From contig JAGYXB010001000.1 in NCBI GenBank assembly GCA_022495005.1, positions 248,001 through 312,000 of the forward strand: a DNA stretch of 64,000 nt, written 5' to 3'. Positions 45,299-57,047 of this stretch are shown here, piece by piece; position 1 is the first letter of the stretch, and the number at the start of each line of letters is the position of its first letter. The notes under the pieces are model-generated. The model saw only the letters and a list, made by a program, of their open reading frames with translations, was not told the origin of the DNA and searched no databases. The stretch is from Rhyacophila brunnea. Taxonomy: Eukaryota > Arthropoda > Insecta > Trichoptera > Rhyacophilidae. Position numbers and translations under genes: made by a program.

Positions 45299-45841
45299 TG
45301 TTAAAATTAATTGAAATTAGCATGAATAACTAATAATAATTCAAATTACTAATACATTATAATTGGCACTCTTCATCAGTGTCATTCTTCAGTGAATTTA
45401 CGGAGATGGTGCTCGTTCAAAATATTTTGCAAAATGTCGAAACCAGACTAAATTTCCACGACGGCGTGACAGTAGGCGATATGCACCTCAATTTGATTCG
45501 CGCTTCACTTACATAATATTCTAACTTGAAAAACACAAATGTAAATGACATCAGACAGTCAATGTACCGACGCCGGATCTCACACACGAGACGTCAATAA
45601 ACTAATAAAAATATTATCACCAAAAATGTATAAAAAGGGCCAAGCACTTCGCGGTCTTCGTAGCACGTATATCTGTCCGCTGTTTTATGTACTTGCATTT
45701 CCGTTGAATAAACTTTAATGTTTTTAACTTTCGTGAAAGTTTATTGTTTCCCGATCATTCTCTCGCCATCTAGTCTAAATAAATCCTTGAAGGTAAATTA
45801 CCTAACGGTCACCTTCAAGACGACGGTCTCTAAACGTAACA
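45299..45841 (+). mobile_element. Candidate solo LTR
   Basis: A compact promoter-terminator layout: TATAAAAAG at 45629, a transcribed leader, AATAAA at 45707, and a T-rich 'tttttaacttt' region. A possible LTR would run from TGTTAAAA (45299) to CGTAACA (45841). No target duplication or primer-binding site was confirmed, and a second 'acgtaaca' occurs at 45977, so the boundaries are guesses. Confidence 0.35.
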
Positions 45842-46044
45842 CCTGTGAATATTACATCAGGAGTTGCACAGAAGTCTTGTCTTTGGTAAGGAGATGAAGG
45901 AAGGGTAATACCATCACGCCAAATCAGGTGCCTGTCAACCCAAGCTACCTGTTTCCTTTGCTTTCCTCCCCGAGGGACGTAACAGTTCGCACCATAGGCC
46001 TGTATGTTATATGTAATCGTTCAAATGCAAAAGCGTGTACATTC

Positions 46045-46608
46045 AGGTGGTAACCGGAGAAAATAACACATGATATAACTAAACATGAAGAAACAGAACG
46101 GTGACAAAACAGAACATGAAGAAATTAATAGAACAGTGACAAAAAGAACAGCCAGTAGAAAAATAAAACATACATTATTATCTTAAGTATCTTAATAAAT
46201 ATTTAATATATATAATTCACTATAGATAATCACTGCACGTTGGCTATTCGGCGCAAAACCCTCAATTTATCTGCTTGATTTTGATAACACAGAATTATTA
46301 AACTCATTATTTCGTTGTACCTAGTCACTTAAGCATTTTGAACATGATTAAGACAAGATATACATATCTTTGCCGGCAACACCGAGTTGAGTCCCGTTTA
46401 ATTGAGGCTTTCCAGCGATTATAAATGCAGAAATGATATAATTTGATTTTTGACAGCGTATTGAAAACCTGTGTTATTAAAAATCTATACAACATAATAT
46501 AGAGATACGACAATTTCAATATTAAATATTATATTTTTCCTGAAATATCGGTGTTCTGTTTTGTCACCGTTCTGTTTCTTCATGTTATGTTTATTCATGG
46601 AACCTACT
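46045..46608 (+). mobile_element. MITE family F, copy 1
   Basis: The left end (aacatgaagaaacagaacgg, tgacaaaacagaac) is mirrored at the right (ttctgttttgtcaccgttct, gtttcttcatgtt). The middle matches 57048-57569 (attattaaac.cattatttcg, gagtcccgtttaatt, gtattgaaaa.ctgtgtt). Non-coding; superfamily unknown. Confidence 0.7.
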
Positions 46609-47179
46609 TATCTATCTACTGTAATATTTTATTATTATTCCACTGATTTTTTAGTATTTAGGTACCTATGGCATTCTCACTGATAAATAAATAAATAAAC
46701 AAATAAAAGGAATACACATTATCTTTTCTTTTTTCAACGATATTTTTATGGATTGATAGCAAGTTAGGAATTTTTTTGTTATGAGATAAATACGTGATGA
46801 CTGACAGATAAGAAATTTACATAACTAAGTAGTTATTTACACTGTGTAAAAAATCGTTGATACATTGGTTTTTGGTTTATTTTTAAACGTCAAATCAGCA
46901 TTCACTATTTGGTTAGCGATTATCAACATACTAGACAGTATACATTGTTGCAAGATAGCATAACATCATCACTTGCAAAGACTGCGTCACCCTAATAATA
47001 ACAAACCACAGTAAAGTTGTCAAAAATAAATGAGTATTCACGATGAATTTATACGATGACGTGCATGCCTATCTGGATACATATTATAATTATTATTACA
47101 CGACTGCGATAAACAGGTAAAATTTTCGGGAAATGCAAAAACGAGATTGCTAAATGTATGTCCATTATAAATGTATATG
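46609..47179. other. Spacer
   Basis: An (aaat)n-like run at 46685-46707. No gene. Confidence 0.4.
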
Positions 47180-47590
47180 ATTGTACACATGGCCCCCACA
47201 AGGGGGGGGGGGGCTGACAGGGCTCTATTCTGGGGGCCCGGGCTCAGAAAGGGCTCGGCATGATGAGCCGACCAGATAAGTGAGATAAACACAGATCACA
47301 AATTTGCTCTAATAGTAAAAAAAAGGTCGCCTGGCGCTATTTTACTTGTATGATATTAATAATACAACTATTTGGTTATACGATGCAATTTTACTGTATG
47401 CCGATATTCGACAGCTCCATAATTCAAATGGATGTACTCGATATTAAAAATATTTAAAAAAAATCGCTAGTAATACAATATTTGGATAATGGCGCGTCAC
47501 ACTGACTTTACCCTTAGAGATAGGTAGGGGGGCCCGCCAATCATCCTAGCCTGGGGACTCGCATCAGGATGTGGGGGTCATGATTGTACC
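47180..47590 (+). mobile_element. hAT-like MITE CATGGCCCCCACA (copy 1)
   Basis: Element 47188-47582 (395 bp) bounded by CATGGCCCCCACA and TGTGGGGGTCATG. Flanks are ATTGTACA and ATTGTACC (7 of 8). Near the left end 'ggctctattctgggggcccg' and near the right 'atcctagcctggggact' are partly inverted. A 12-base G run lies at 47203. No coding content. Confidence 0.8.
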
Positions 47591-48632
47591 TCGAAGCAAG
47601 AATAAGAATAGTTTGAGGATATTGTCAGACTATACGCGGTGTGATGATGATGCATTGTTAATACTAACGATTAAATTGCTAACAACATGAAAAAATATGA
47701 ATTCTCAATAATAAAACGGTAGAGTAGGGACTAAGATACCAAAGATGATTCTGAGAGTCCGATTTTTAATTATTATCAACTTAACTATGGAATGTTACAA
47801 AATCGTGTTGCTTCCGAGTACGGCTACTAAATTTAAACACAACATAGTTAACCATAATATGTTCTACTAAAATAACTAAAAATAATTACCACTAACTTTA
47901 TATTTAACACAAAAATAATAAATTTCAGCAACAGCAATCCATTTTTTCCGGCGACGTTTACAACAAATGTTTAATTCAGCCATAGAAATTTTATCTAACT
48001 CTAAACGCATAGTGCGGAGATATAAGCGTGCCGAATACTTACTCACTCGCACGTATGGTTCGTTTTTGTTCAGGCCTTGGTCCCGTCGAAGAATAATAAA
48101 TCATAATCATGTATGTATTGTTCTTATAACCATAATATGAAACTGATGAACGTAGTGCATGTACGCTGAGATTTGAACCAAACGCGTATCATAAATAATA
48201 TTTTCAATATTCAATGTGTTTCCTTGAAATTTCCAATTGAATATCTATGAAAATAATAATTTTCCCTTTAGGCCATACAATACCTACACATATTTATTTA
48301 ATGAGAAAATAAAGAGAGGGGATCGATTCCTTTTACGTTCAATATCACATCTCGCAGCCAAAAATATCCACAGACGGTTAGCTCGCAGAGGGAATCTTTT
48401 GAATGGAAATAATAATAATATTACATCGATGTTATGTGTGGTTTGATTTAAGCAAACCATTCCGAGAGGGTTGGTAGAAGAATGTTTCTTTGTGATTATC
48501 CTCACACGACAGTTTTGAGGAATATCTATTTAAGTAGTCATACAATTCTTTGACATTTTTGTAACCTTTTCTGGCATCATTAGTAAAGAAAATGTACTGC
48601 ATTGTAGGTATATTGTATTGATAATTCAGTTT
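47591..48632. other. Spacer
   Basis: Opposed frames of 69-73 codons at 48237-48505 without motifs. No repeat copies. Confidence 0.4.
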
Positions 48633-48895
48633 TCAGTATGTTTTTTTTTTTTTTTTTTAACCATGTCCGATCCTAATAGGATCATATGGGCCTCCACAGA
48701 GTAGAGGTTTGTATTAACAGATTTTTTTTACGAGAAATGGGTGTCAGCCACTTGCTCAACCTAGTAGGTCCATACCCTGACTCACACACATATTGAAAAA
48801 TAATATGTGTACTTGCCAGACCCAGGATTCGAACCTGGGACCCACGGCATGATAGTCCAACGCTTATGCCGCGCGGCCACCGTGGGCGTCAGTAT
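48633..48895 (-). mobile_element. SINE-B full-length copy with TSD
   Basis: Element 48640-48888 with an 18-T tract at its low-coordinate end (the A tail on the minus strand) and TCAGTAT duplicated at 48633-48639 and 48889-48895. The head reads gcccacggtggccgcgcggc with B box GGTTCGAATCC. Confidence 0.9.
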
Positions 48896-49150
48896 ATGTA
48901 CCGACTTTATATTCAACCACTAGTCGCGTCTACAGGGTCTACTAGGATGATTCGGCGCCGGGACAACTGGGCGCCACGCAATCGAATTAAATTCGAAAAT
49001 AAATAGACGTTCGTGAATTATAGGAACTTTTATAATATATATTTAATAATATTAATACTTGGTGAGAATTTAAACATTAGCAGGTAAATAATGATTCAAT
49101 TGTGCATATTATGTCCAAATTCCAACGAAAAGAGAGTTCTTTTATTACCA

Positions 49151-50815
49151 CGTTTTTATTAGCTCGTATTCTTGTTTGTCCGGTACAAATTTTTTCTTGT
49201 ACGTCCAAATCTTGCAATCGATTTTTAACTAACTTCCCGACTAGATAGACATTTGAAACTTTTAGAATATATCAGAACACGATGACAATGCATTCTTTTA
49301 ATACTTTTAGCCATCTTTAAGCAGAATTGAATTCATTTTCAGTTAATAAATTCTGTTTTGTATGGAAAGTTATTTCGGAAAAAAATCGTAAAAAGTAAAA
49401 CACTATTATTGGTTGCTAAGGGGGTCCCAGCAACTAAATTATTAATATATACGTGCGTTACTATGGACATCAATATGAAATGTCAAAATGACATTTCAGT
49501 ATTCTATATTTATTCAGTATTTCTATCAAGTACAAAAAAAGTATTTATTAATACATAGAATTGTCAAGTTTATATTATGATTCAACACTTGAAAAACGTG
49601 GTATATAAAAAGTTCTTTTCATCTTGTAATTATTGTTATATAAAGCCTCAGGCATGATAATTATTGTCAATCTGTAATAAAAAAACATTATGTTAAAGAG
49701 CAAAATGAATTAAAACTACCAAGTAGTAGATAGAAAGTGATTAAAATTCCTCGTCTACTTTCTGTATAAAATCATAACGAACGTCTATTTATTTCATTCG
49801 AGGAATTCGAGGAAAAAGGTCAGTGTCTGGCTTTCTGTTCCATCGCCCCCACCCCTAGATCCGATCTCCTCATCATCCCTCAGAATAATTACAGTCCACT
49901 TAAAAAGCTCAACCATATATATTTTTATGTATCCGACTTATAATATATACTTCTACGACTTAAACGCCGGTTCAAATAAGAACTGAACTCGAATCTGGAG
50001 AGATATTTAATTTGCACGAAGCACCTTACATTAGGTGAGTATTCCATTAAAAGCAACTAAATTGATAAAATAATTATACAGGCAATCGACGAGATCACAC
50101 CGGAGTGTACCGAAGCACCAGACACCCAGGGTAAATAAACACTTCGGTTTAATTTGAAAATGTATCATCAGTCATCACACAGGCCAACGAGAAAGTTGAG
50201 AAGGGTTAGGGAGTGAACTTTTGCAATACTTACTGGTTTGTTTACGATATAATATTATAATATGGAATTCGGAAAAAAATAACTAATATAATATACCTAC
50301 ATCTACGTATTTCAATATTAACTCATTCATTTAAGTACAAATAAAATGATTACAAGATAAAAAGAACTTTTTATATACAACGTTTTTAAATTTTCTGTTG
50401 AATTATTATGCCCAAACTTGTACTAGATAGGTATGAAGTAAATAAAAAACAAACAACAATAGAATACTGAAATGTCATTTCGACATTTCATTTTGATTTC
50501 CATAGTGACGCACGTATATATAAATAATTTAGTTGCTAGGACAACTAGCCCCTTAGCAACCAATAATAGTCTTTTACTTTTTACGAATTTTTCTGAAATA
50601 ACTTTCCATAGAAAACAGAATTAACTGAAAATGAATTCAATTCTGCTTAAAGATGGCTAAAAGTATTAAAAGAATGTAATGGCATCGTGTTCTGATATTA
50701 TATTCTAAAAGTTTTAAATGTCTAGCTAGTCGGTAAGTTAGTTAAAAATCGATTGCAAGATTTGTACTGGACAAACAACCACCGGACAAACAAGAATACG
50801 AGCTAATAAAAAAGT
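49151..50815. mobile_element. Foldback-like composite: E3 and E4 arms around a 0.7-kb centre
   Basis: E3 (49151-49634, forward) and E4 (50346-50815, reverse) are long inverted arms with their tails (cgtttttattagctcgtatt) outermost and their heads (tatcttgtaattattt) facing the centre. The two arms share most of about 480 bp with indels. The centre (49635-50345) includes 'ccatcgcccccacccctaga', repeated at 52250. No transposase and no clear flanking duplication were found. Confidence 0.7.
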
Positions 50816-51589
50816 TTAATTATTTTAGTGGCGATAACTTGGTGGAAAAACATCTAGTATCTAGTATTACCTAATATATTTGTCTCGAGTTATCTGTAAC
50901 GCATGAGAGAAAGTGTATATAGATGTGTAGGAAAGAGCGACACAGAGAGAAGACGTATTAAAAAAGTTGACAGAAAACATAGACGTAAACGGAAATTCTA
51001 AATTTGAAAAAGAAACTGGTACCCAAATTAATTAATCTTTTAATTGAGCCGTGAAAAAAAAAACAAATGATAGGATACTCTCTACATAGTTTGACAGATG
51101 CTAACGGTGCAATACTATCGTATCGAGTATCTATATAGAAAGTCTTTACAGAAAATTAATTTGTGACAGATTGACGGAATGGTATAAATTAATATGGTGT
51201 CTGATTAGTGGTGTTCATCAAAATAATTTATGTTACAGAACTAAGCCATATCCAAGATTTTTGGCAGGTGGCACCGCCATCTGGCAAATTTATTTATGCA
51301 TAGCGAACTTTACAAATAAAAAATTCAAGACTTTCACAATATAAAGTTTAAAAACAAAGACAGATGCAGTATCAAAAAAAAACAGAATAAAGAGTAAATA
51401 TTATATAGTAGGAACATATAAGAACACTGAATGAGCTAAGTCGTAATTTAAGATTTTATAGACAACGCCCACCTATACTCATTCTCATGTAGGTGAAATA
51501 TATCAACATCCGAAACGATTTGATTGAACAGAGTTATTACCCTCCCAATTAGCATCACCATTGGCAGGTTAATTATGTTGAGGCAGCGG
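50816..51589. other. Spacer
   Basis: No gene or repeat copy recognised. Confidence 0.4.
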
Positions 51590-51725
51590 CCCTCGTCGGC
51601 CGTAGCCCAGTACATAAGACGATGTCCGTACATCGATTCTCGGTGAAGTCACAATATATTTATGTGATTTTCTCAAAACCTTGCATGTTTGTGATTGTTT
51701 CTCTTATTCACTAAGTGGTTGAGTC
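51590..51725 (+). mobile_element. SINE-A fragment
   Basis: A degraded head (gtagcccagtacataagac, attctcggtgaagtca), then the body 'caatatatttatgtgatttt' and 'gtttgtgattgtttctctta'. Ends before the distal part. Confidence 0.65.
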
Positions 51726-52310
51726 ATATTGTGGTAGCATTCATCCTTAGTCCCCCGTACTCAAATCCCCTTATTTAGTATTGTTAAAAAAATGGACGAT
51801 GAGCAATTACGGATCAAAGAAGAATGTAATTGCGAACAACAGTTCAGTTACTCCAAAACCGCCAAGCACGTAAGACTTGCTAAAGCTGCCGAGCTATATC
51901 TGATACGATACGTGTTAGATATAGTGATTTAAGATTTAGCTCGAATGACATCCAGCAAGCGGACGTGGGCAAGTTGTTATACTTCACCGTCTCTTCCTAC
52001 CTAAAGCGTGACTCAAAACATATCTGTTCGACCTTCGTTGCACTAAGTCTGTTACGGCTTGGGTGAACGTCGCATCCTCATCAATCATAGAACTCATTAT
52101 CATTCATCAACCCTATATTATATCATCCATAAACAGTGTACCGTCAAGTGCCGCACACCGGGTAACCCAAACAAACAATACATCGCGAGTGACAGTGCAA
52201 CCAGACCACAGAGCCATCATAAAGATCAGTGTATTCTAGGCATTCTGTAAAATCGCCCCCACCCCTAGAGCAGGAATCTACATCATCCTTAAAATTACAA
52301 AAGCGTCACC
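51726..52310. other. Unassigned, with a block shared with 49818-49900
   Basis: The block 52223-52305 shares 'atcgcccccacccctaga' and the surrounding spacing (cagtgt, ttctgt, catcatccct/catcatcctt) with 49818-49900 at roughly 65%. Origin unknown; perhaps retroelement internal sequence. Confidence 0.35.
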
Positions 52311-52749
52311 ACTAAGTCAACTACTGTTCCACTACATTAATGTCATCGGGCCATTAAGAGCTTTTCTAAAATAGTTATCAAAGACACAGGTCAATAACTA
52401 CCATTGTGGCATAAACGAATGTTTACTATTTTCCTATATGGTTTTAAATAATGTTTGTACACCGGTATCACACGAAAGCGTGTCGAAATACCGGAATTGC
52501 CGTTTCGCACAGCCGGTGAAAAATACGTCCCTGGCGAGAACGCCGCGCCGTGTTCGGCCTCTCAATAAATAACATTACGTAATCGGAAAATCTCTCCAGC
52601 CTAGATAAGGTCTGTGTCCAAACCTAGGGGGAAATTTCAATAAATGAGCACGTGGAATTTATGCAAAACTACCTACACAGTTGTTTCACTTAAACTGCGT
52701 TGGTCATTTAAGAGAGGTTTTCTAATGGCACTGCCTATTTGACCAATGT

Positions 52750-53137
52750 ATTGTGTCCATGGCCCCCACAAAGGGGGGCTGACAGGGCTCTAGCCTGGGG
52801 GCCCGGCGTGGCGAGTCGACCAGATAAGTGAGATAAACACACATTAAAAATTTGCTCTAATAGTAAAAAAAAAATCATTACTGTTATAATTTAAAATTAT
52901 GTGCTAGTACGATACAATTATTAATTGTGTATCTATATTCGACCACTCTATAATTCAAATAGATGTATTATACTAAAAAAAAAACACTAGATATACACAT
53001 TAATTTTCCCATGTACACCATTTGAAAAACGCTACTGTAGAGCATCACAGTGCCTTTATCCTTAGCGATAGGTACGGAGGCCCTACAAAGATCCTAGCCT
53101 GGGGCCTACTTCAGGATGTGGGGGCCATGATTGTGTC
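52750..53137 (+). mobile_element. hAT-like MITE CATGGCCCCCACA (copy 2) with perfect TSD
   Basis: Element 52758-53129 (372 bp) between identical ATTGTGTC flanks (52750-52757, 53130-53137). The ends CATGGCCCCCACA and TGTGGGGGCCATG are perfect inverted 13-mers. It is the clearest member of the family that also occurs at 18809, 26836, 29830 and 47188. Confidence 0.9.
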
Positions 53138-53269
53138 TATCAAAGAAGTCAACATGCTTATAATATCTTCCAACGACGATCGATTGCTCGAATTTTGTCC
53201 GCTAATCGAGAATACTTTTACAACAACAAAAAATAGATAATCATTCAACATAGGTACATAATTCGAAAA

Positions 53270-53345
53270 CACCTCAGATTTACTAAAAACATCTTTTTTT
53301 GAAAATACGACTACCGACGGGACTTGAACCTATAATTTCCTATAA
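53270..53345 (-). mobile_element. Possible SINE stump with B box
   Basis: The minus strand holds GGTTCAAGTCC followed by 'cgtcggtagtcgtatttt' and 'caaaaaaagatg', resembling the head-to-body junction of SINE-C. The A box is not evident. Confidence 0.35.
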
Positions 53346-53741
53346 AAATAAATAGTCTATTAAATTATCAGCAAGAGCAAGTACGTTATAACCAAAATTA
53401 GGAGTGATCCGGTTAGTAATTAGGGCACTTCATTAATTCATGTAAAACACAAAAACCGATAGACAACAATTAACGCAATTTGATAAACATTATTCATGTA
53501 ACAACTAATAGCTAATTTAGCCGTAATTAGATAGGACGCCCGTAACATAATTCGTAAAACACATTGCCGCGAATTCAGTCAATACGGGTTGAAGTACTGT
53601 CGGGCGTAGTATTTTTTCTAGTAGGTATTTGGGGTGTTTCAAATTATGTATGTGCAAAGGTAGCGGAAGGCAATTGATGCTTGAATACTTCGTATTTCTA
53701 GGACCCAACATAGGACAAATCAGTCAATTATTCAGAGACTA
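53346..53741. other. Spacer
   Basis: A 64-codon minus frame (53517-53711) of no recognisable family. Confidence 0.4.
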
Positions 53742-53985
53742 CAGATAAAGGAACGGCTCTCAACAATATGTTTGAGACGCATTCTGCAGCTTTTTGAACA
53801 CGTTGTTCGGCGCGGACCGAATAACCTGGAGAAGAGGCTGGTGGTTGTGGGTAACCTCCACGTAATTCGAAGCGGAGGAAGAGGGCAGCCTTCACTCTGC
53901 CCTAAGAGAAGCAGAGGATCGAGTTGGTGGTAGGTGGTCACGATCCCTAGCCGAGAAGGGACGACGAAGAAGAGACGTTCAATAT
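53742..53985 (+). pseudogene. RTE-type LINE C-terminal fragment
   Basis: The frame from about 53746 reads ERLSTICLRRILQLFEHVVR, then RGPNNLEKRLVVVGN (family: ICxRRxLxFFGHVMRRxPNNLEKLxVxGKVEG). A shifted frame then gives SALREAEDRVGGRWSRSLA, the ALREAEDRxxWR end of the protein. Truncated at the 5' side; followed at 53991 by a SINE-C tail. Confidence 0.7.
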
Positions 53986-53990
53986 AAACA

Positions 53991-54040
53991 ATGTTACATT
54001 CTCAAATCTTGTGAATTATTCGTTGAATAAAAGAAATAGT
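53991..54040 (+). mobile_element. SINE-C tail fragment
   Basis: 'ctcaaatcttgtgaattatt' and 'cgttgaataaaagaaatagt' match the tails at 60665 and 60866. Confidence 0.7.
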
Positions 54041-54738
54041 TTAATTAAACAAGATAATTTTTAGCTTTATTAAAAATAATTGGATTGGATGATGCAAAAG
54101 ACAGACAGATACTAATAAATTTCGACGGAAGCATATTGCTCGGGTATGGCATGTTTAATATTATTGTCAAAACCTTTTTCATAGTCTATAAAAACAATCA
54201 AAGATATTTTTTTCTGTTATACTACAAGTAACCCCCACCCCGTCATATTATCAACTATCACCAGTGAATGTAGATAGATACATCTTCAACTTCCTGTATT
54301 TAAAAAATATATATGTACACACAAATTAATAATATATTCGGCAGTTAGATAAATAGTTTGAATTTCCCCAAATAGTGTTTATGGAGGTTTAACCTGTGTT
54401 ATTGAACAACTCAATTGGTATTGATTATATCGACGATATGTTTATTTTTATATTATTTATTTACAATACAAAAGCACAGTAATTGCTCAATATCATACGC
54501 ACGCAAGCTAATTGAAAAACAAATCTATTCCGGTTGGATTTTATGAATAACACCATTGTATTAAAAATGAATTTATGACACAGTTGAATAAAAGAAAAAT
54601 AAATAGTTGTAAATATTTATATATATATAGAAAAAGCGACACCTTTTCCCTTGGTACACGTACCGTACTAACACTAAGTAAGTAATATCTTGATTTTTTT
54701 AAAAGATATTCAGCATTTTCTTCATAGTAGTTTATGAA
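54041..54738. other. Spacer
   Basis: A (ta)n tract at 54616-54628. A pyrimidine-rich acceptor-like 'cattttcttcatag' at 54714-54727. Confidence 0.4.
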
Positions 54739-54993
54739 ATGGGTTATCGTATAAATAGACGGAGCCTAATACTTTATTTCTGTTTTATGATTACGACATT
54801 TGAAATTATTTTAACAGACGCATCAAGCATGGTTGAACTGGTGAACTACACAAATATTAACATCGCTCAGTTGGTATTCCAATTTTCTGACACACTGCAA
54901 TGGCTACCACTTTTTATGTTCATTGTGATTACTTACTTGACTGCAGTTATAAACGGGTTTACACAATTTTTACGGGATTTTTCAACTAAATAA
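54739..54993 (+). CDS. Putative two-TM membrane protein fragment
   Basis: Unrecognised open frame of 84 residues. Two hydrophobic stretches are visible: residues about 8-26 (SLILYFCFMITTFEIILT) and about 54-72 (WLPLFMFIVITYLTAVING), separated by a polar segment (MVELVNYTNINIAQLVFQFSD). It follows an acceptor-like site at 54727. The layout recalls parts of insect gustatory receptors, but no diagnostic motif is present and AT-rich DNA often yields such frames. It may be one exon of an unknown gene or chance. Confidence 0.2.
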   Translation: MGYRINRRSLILYFCFMITTFEIILTDASSMVELVNYTNINIAQLVFQFSDTLQWLPLFMFIVITYLTAVINGFTQFLRDFSTK

Positions 54994-55578
54994 TAATGCC
55001 GACGTGTAGTATTACCTATAAGCTGCTAATCTACTCTAATTATTGAGGTAAATGGAATATTAGTCTGTATCAGGACCTCAGGATTTGGCTGTCGATCAGA
55101 CTTCTCAACGAGTTGTCCCCTACTCTCGGCATTATACGACATGCAAGGCTTATAAGGCCACTGGTATACCTCTGGTACCTATAAATCGGTGCGACTATCT
55201 TGGGACATCAAACGCTTACTTTAATATTCAAATACAGCATCATATCAAATATACATCAATGATCCTAATAATTATTGACAGTTCATATCTCGCAATAACA
55301 AATAGGTGGACACCCTTAATTATTTACAACAATTCGGCATTATTATTTAGTTGTTAAATACAGAAAAGTCGTCAATAGTGTAAACACAATGAATATGAGA
55401 AATTTATTTTGGGTACTTGAGTTTTCCAAAACAACAGAAAAGTTCGTAATAAATAATGTACAATCATTTTCTGATACTTCAAGCAGCGATCAAATCAGTT
55501 TCCAACGTCTATTTGCGTATCTCACGAAAACGAAAACTTCTACAATAATTATTTAGTGAATTTTCTCAATAATAAAAC
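54994..55578. other. Spacer
   Basis: A 90-codon plus frame (55085-55357) without motifs. No repeat copy. Confidence 0.35.
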
Positions 55579-56575
55579 GTCTAGCCCAGGGATGGCGAAC
55601 CTTTTCACGTACGCGTGCCAAAATGTCCCAAATATTATTATTCGACTACCTGACGTGCCAAGCAGTTTTTCATGGAGAAAAAAAATAGTTTTTTAGAAAC
55701 TCTATAAAAAAATGATGATATTCTAGATACTACTCACAAAAAATAGCACACATATTATAACTTTATCACTTTTTTCAATTACGCCATACATTTCGATCCA
55801 CCAATTTTGAAACTGTCTGCCAGAATTCCTACTACCTACTAGTTTTTGTTTCTTATTTGGTGCAGTCATTTTTTATGGGTAGAAATGAAATTGTTTGCTA
55901 ATGTATTAATTAATTTGGTTATTTACGCCCAAATTGACATAAGAATTACTCCGATAGATGAAACATTCTCTCGCTACAGTGGTCTCAACTCGGGCATTGT
56001 AAATCGATCAAAATCAGAGGTTTGCAGCGTTGTTTTCCCGGCCGCCTGATAAGGTTAGTGCGATAATATTATTTGTGACGCAAAAAGCCTAAGCACCGAC
56101 CTATGCAATTATATATTTACATTAAACGTAATGCTTATTCTTGAAAAGTATTTGCCTGCTATTTTTTATACAATGTGATCTGTCATTCATTATTATTATT
56201 GGTAGGCTTACCATACGTCCCGGTTTGACCGGGATTGTCCCGTTTTCACACATTGATACCGGCGTCCTGGCCGGTTTGGCATTTTGTCCCGGCTGTTCCG
56301 CGTTGTCGACGGGGACGGGTGCGAAAAAGTTCATTCCAGCGACAATAAATAAATAAAATAATTTTATTTGTGCTGCAGCAGCCGTTCTGCATTCTGCTTC
56401 TGTACATACTTTTAATAATAAAACAATTTTTGGTGGTTAAATTTGTTTCTTCGTCATATATCCCGTTCCTGTCCCGGTTTAGAGTTACATAATAATTATG
56501 ATAAGTCTAATTATAGATTATTCTCTTAAAAATAAAACATTCGCGTGCCATAGGTTCGCCACCACTGGTCTAGCC
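55579..56575 (+). mobile_element. hAT element, non-autonomous, with perfect TSD
   Basis: Element 55587-56567 (981 bp) with GTCTAGCC duplicated at 55579-55586 and 56568-56575. Ends CAGGGATGGCGAACCTTTTC and (reversed) CAGTGGTGGCGAACCTATGG are typical hAT termini, each followed by a GCGTGCCA motif. No transposase frame remains. A second hAT-like segment, 56204-56490, appears nested inside it. Confidence 0.85.
56204..56490 (+). mobile_element. Nested hAT-like segment with GTCCCGGTTT ends
   Basis: Starts 'taggcttaccatacgtcccg', 'gtttgaccgggattgtcccg' and ends 'cccgttcctgtcccggttta', 'gagttac'. The paired GTCCCG motifs are typical of a common hAT terminus. The flanks are (att)n-rich, so a duplication cannot be judged. 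Confidence 0.5.
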
Positions 56576-57047
56576 TCACCAGTGGCTAGACTTGTACAGG
56601 GCGCCACGGTTCTGTTTGTACTAGTACTTTATACTGGTACACTGTACACAGGGCTGCTTTGCCAACTACAAGTATTGCCTCATTGCCTGGAATAAGAGAT
56701 AAACCGACGTGTGGGAGTTTGGTGTGATGATTTATTATCTTTGCGGCCACCCTGGTTGTACTCCTCAAACTCAAGCAAAGCCTCTATATACGCGATAAAT
56801 ATAAGGGCGATTACGTCTGTATGGTATCGACAGAAAAAAAAACACATTAAAATATAACACGAGCCCAAAACACCGAGGCGTGTCTGGAAATCTGTAGATA
56901 CTTGTGCAGTTCCGTATCACCGCGAGATTTTGTATCGGAAATAGTATTGAGATAAAATTCTGTCTAAAGAAAACACGTAATAAAAACCACCAGAAAACAG
57001 GGGAAAGGCTGTAATGTTCTTATTGAGTCTAATAAAATTAGAACATT
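56576..57047. other. Spacer
   Basis: Two overlapping minus frames of 62 codons, no motifs. Confidence 0.4.
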
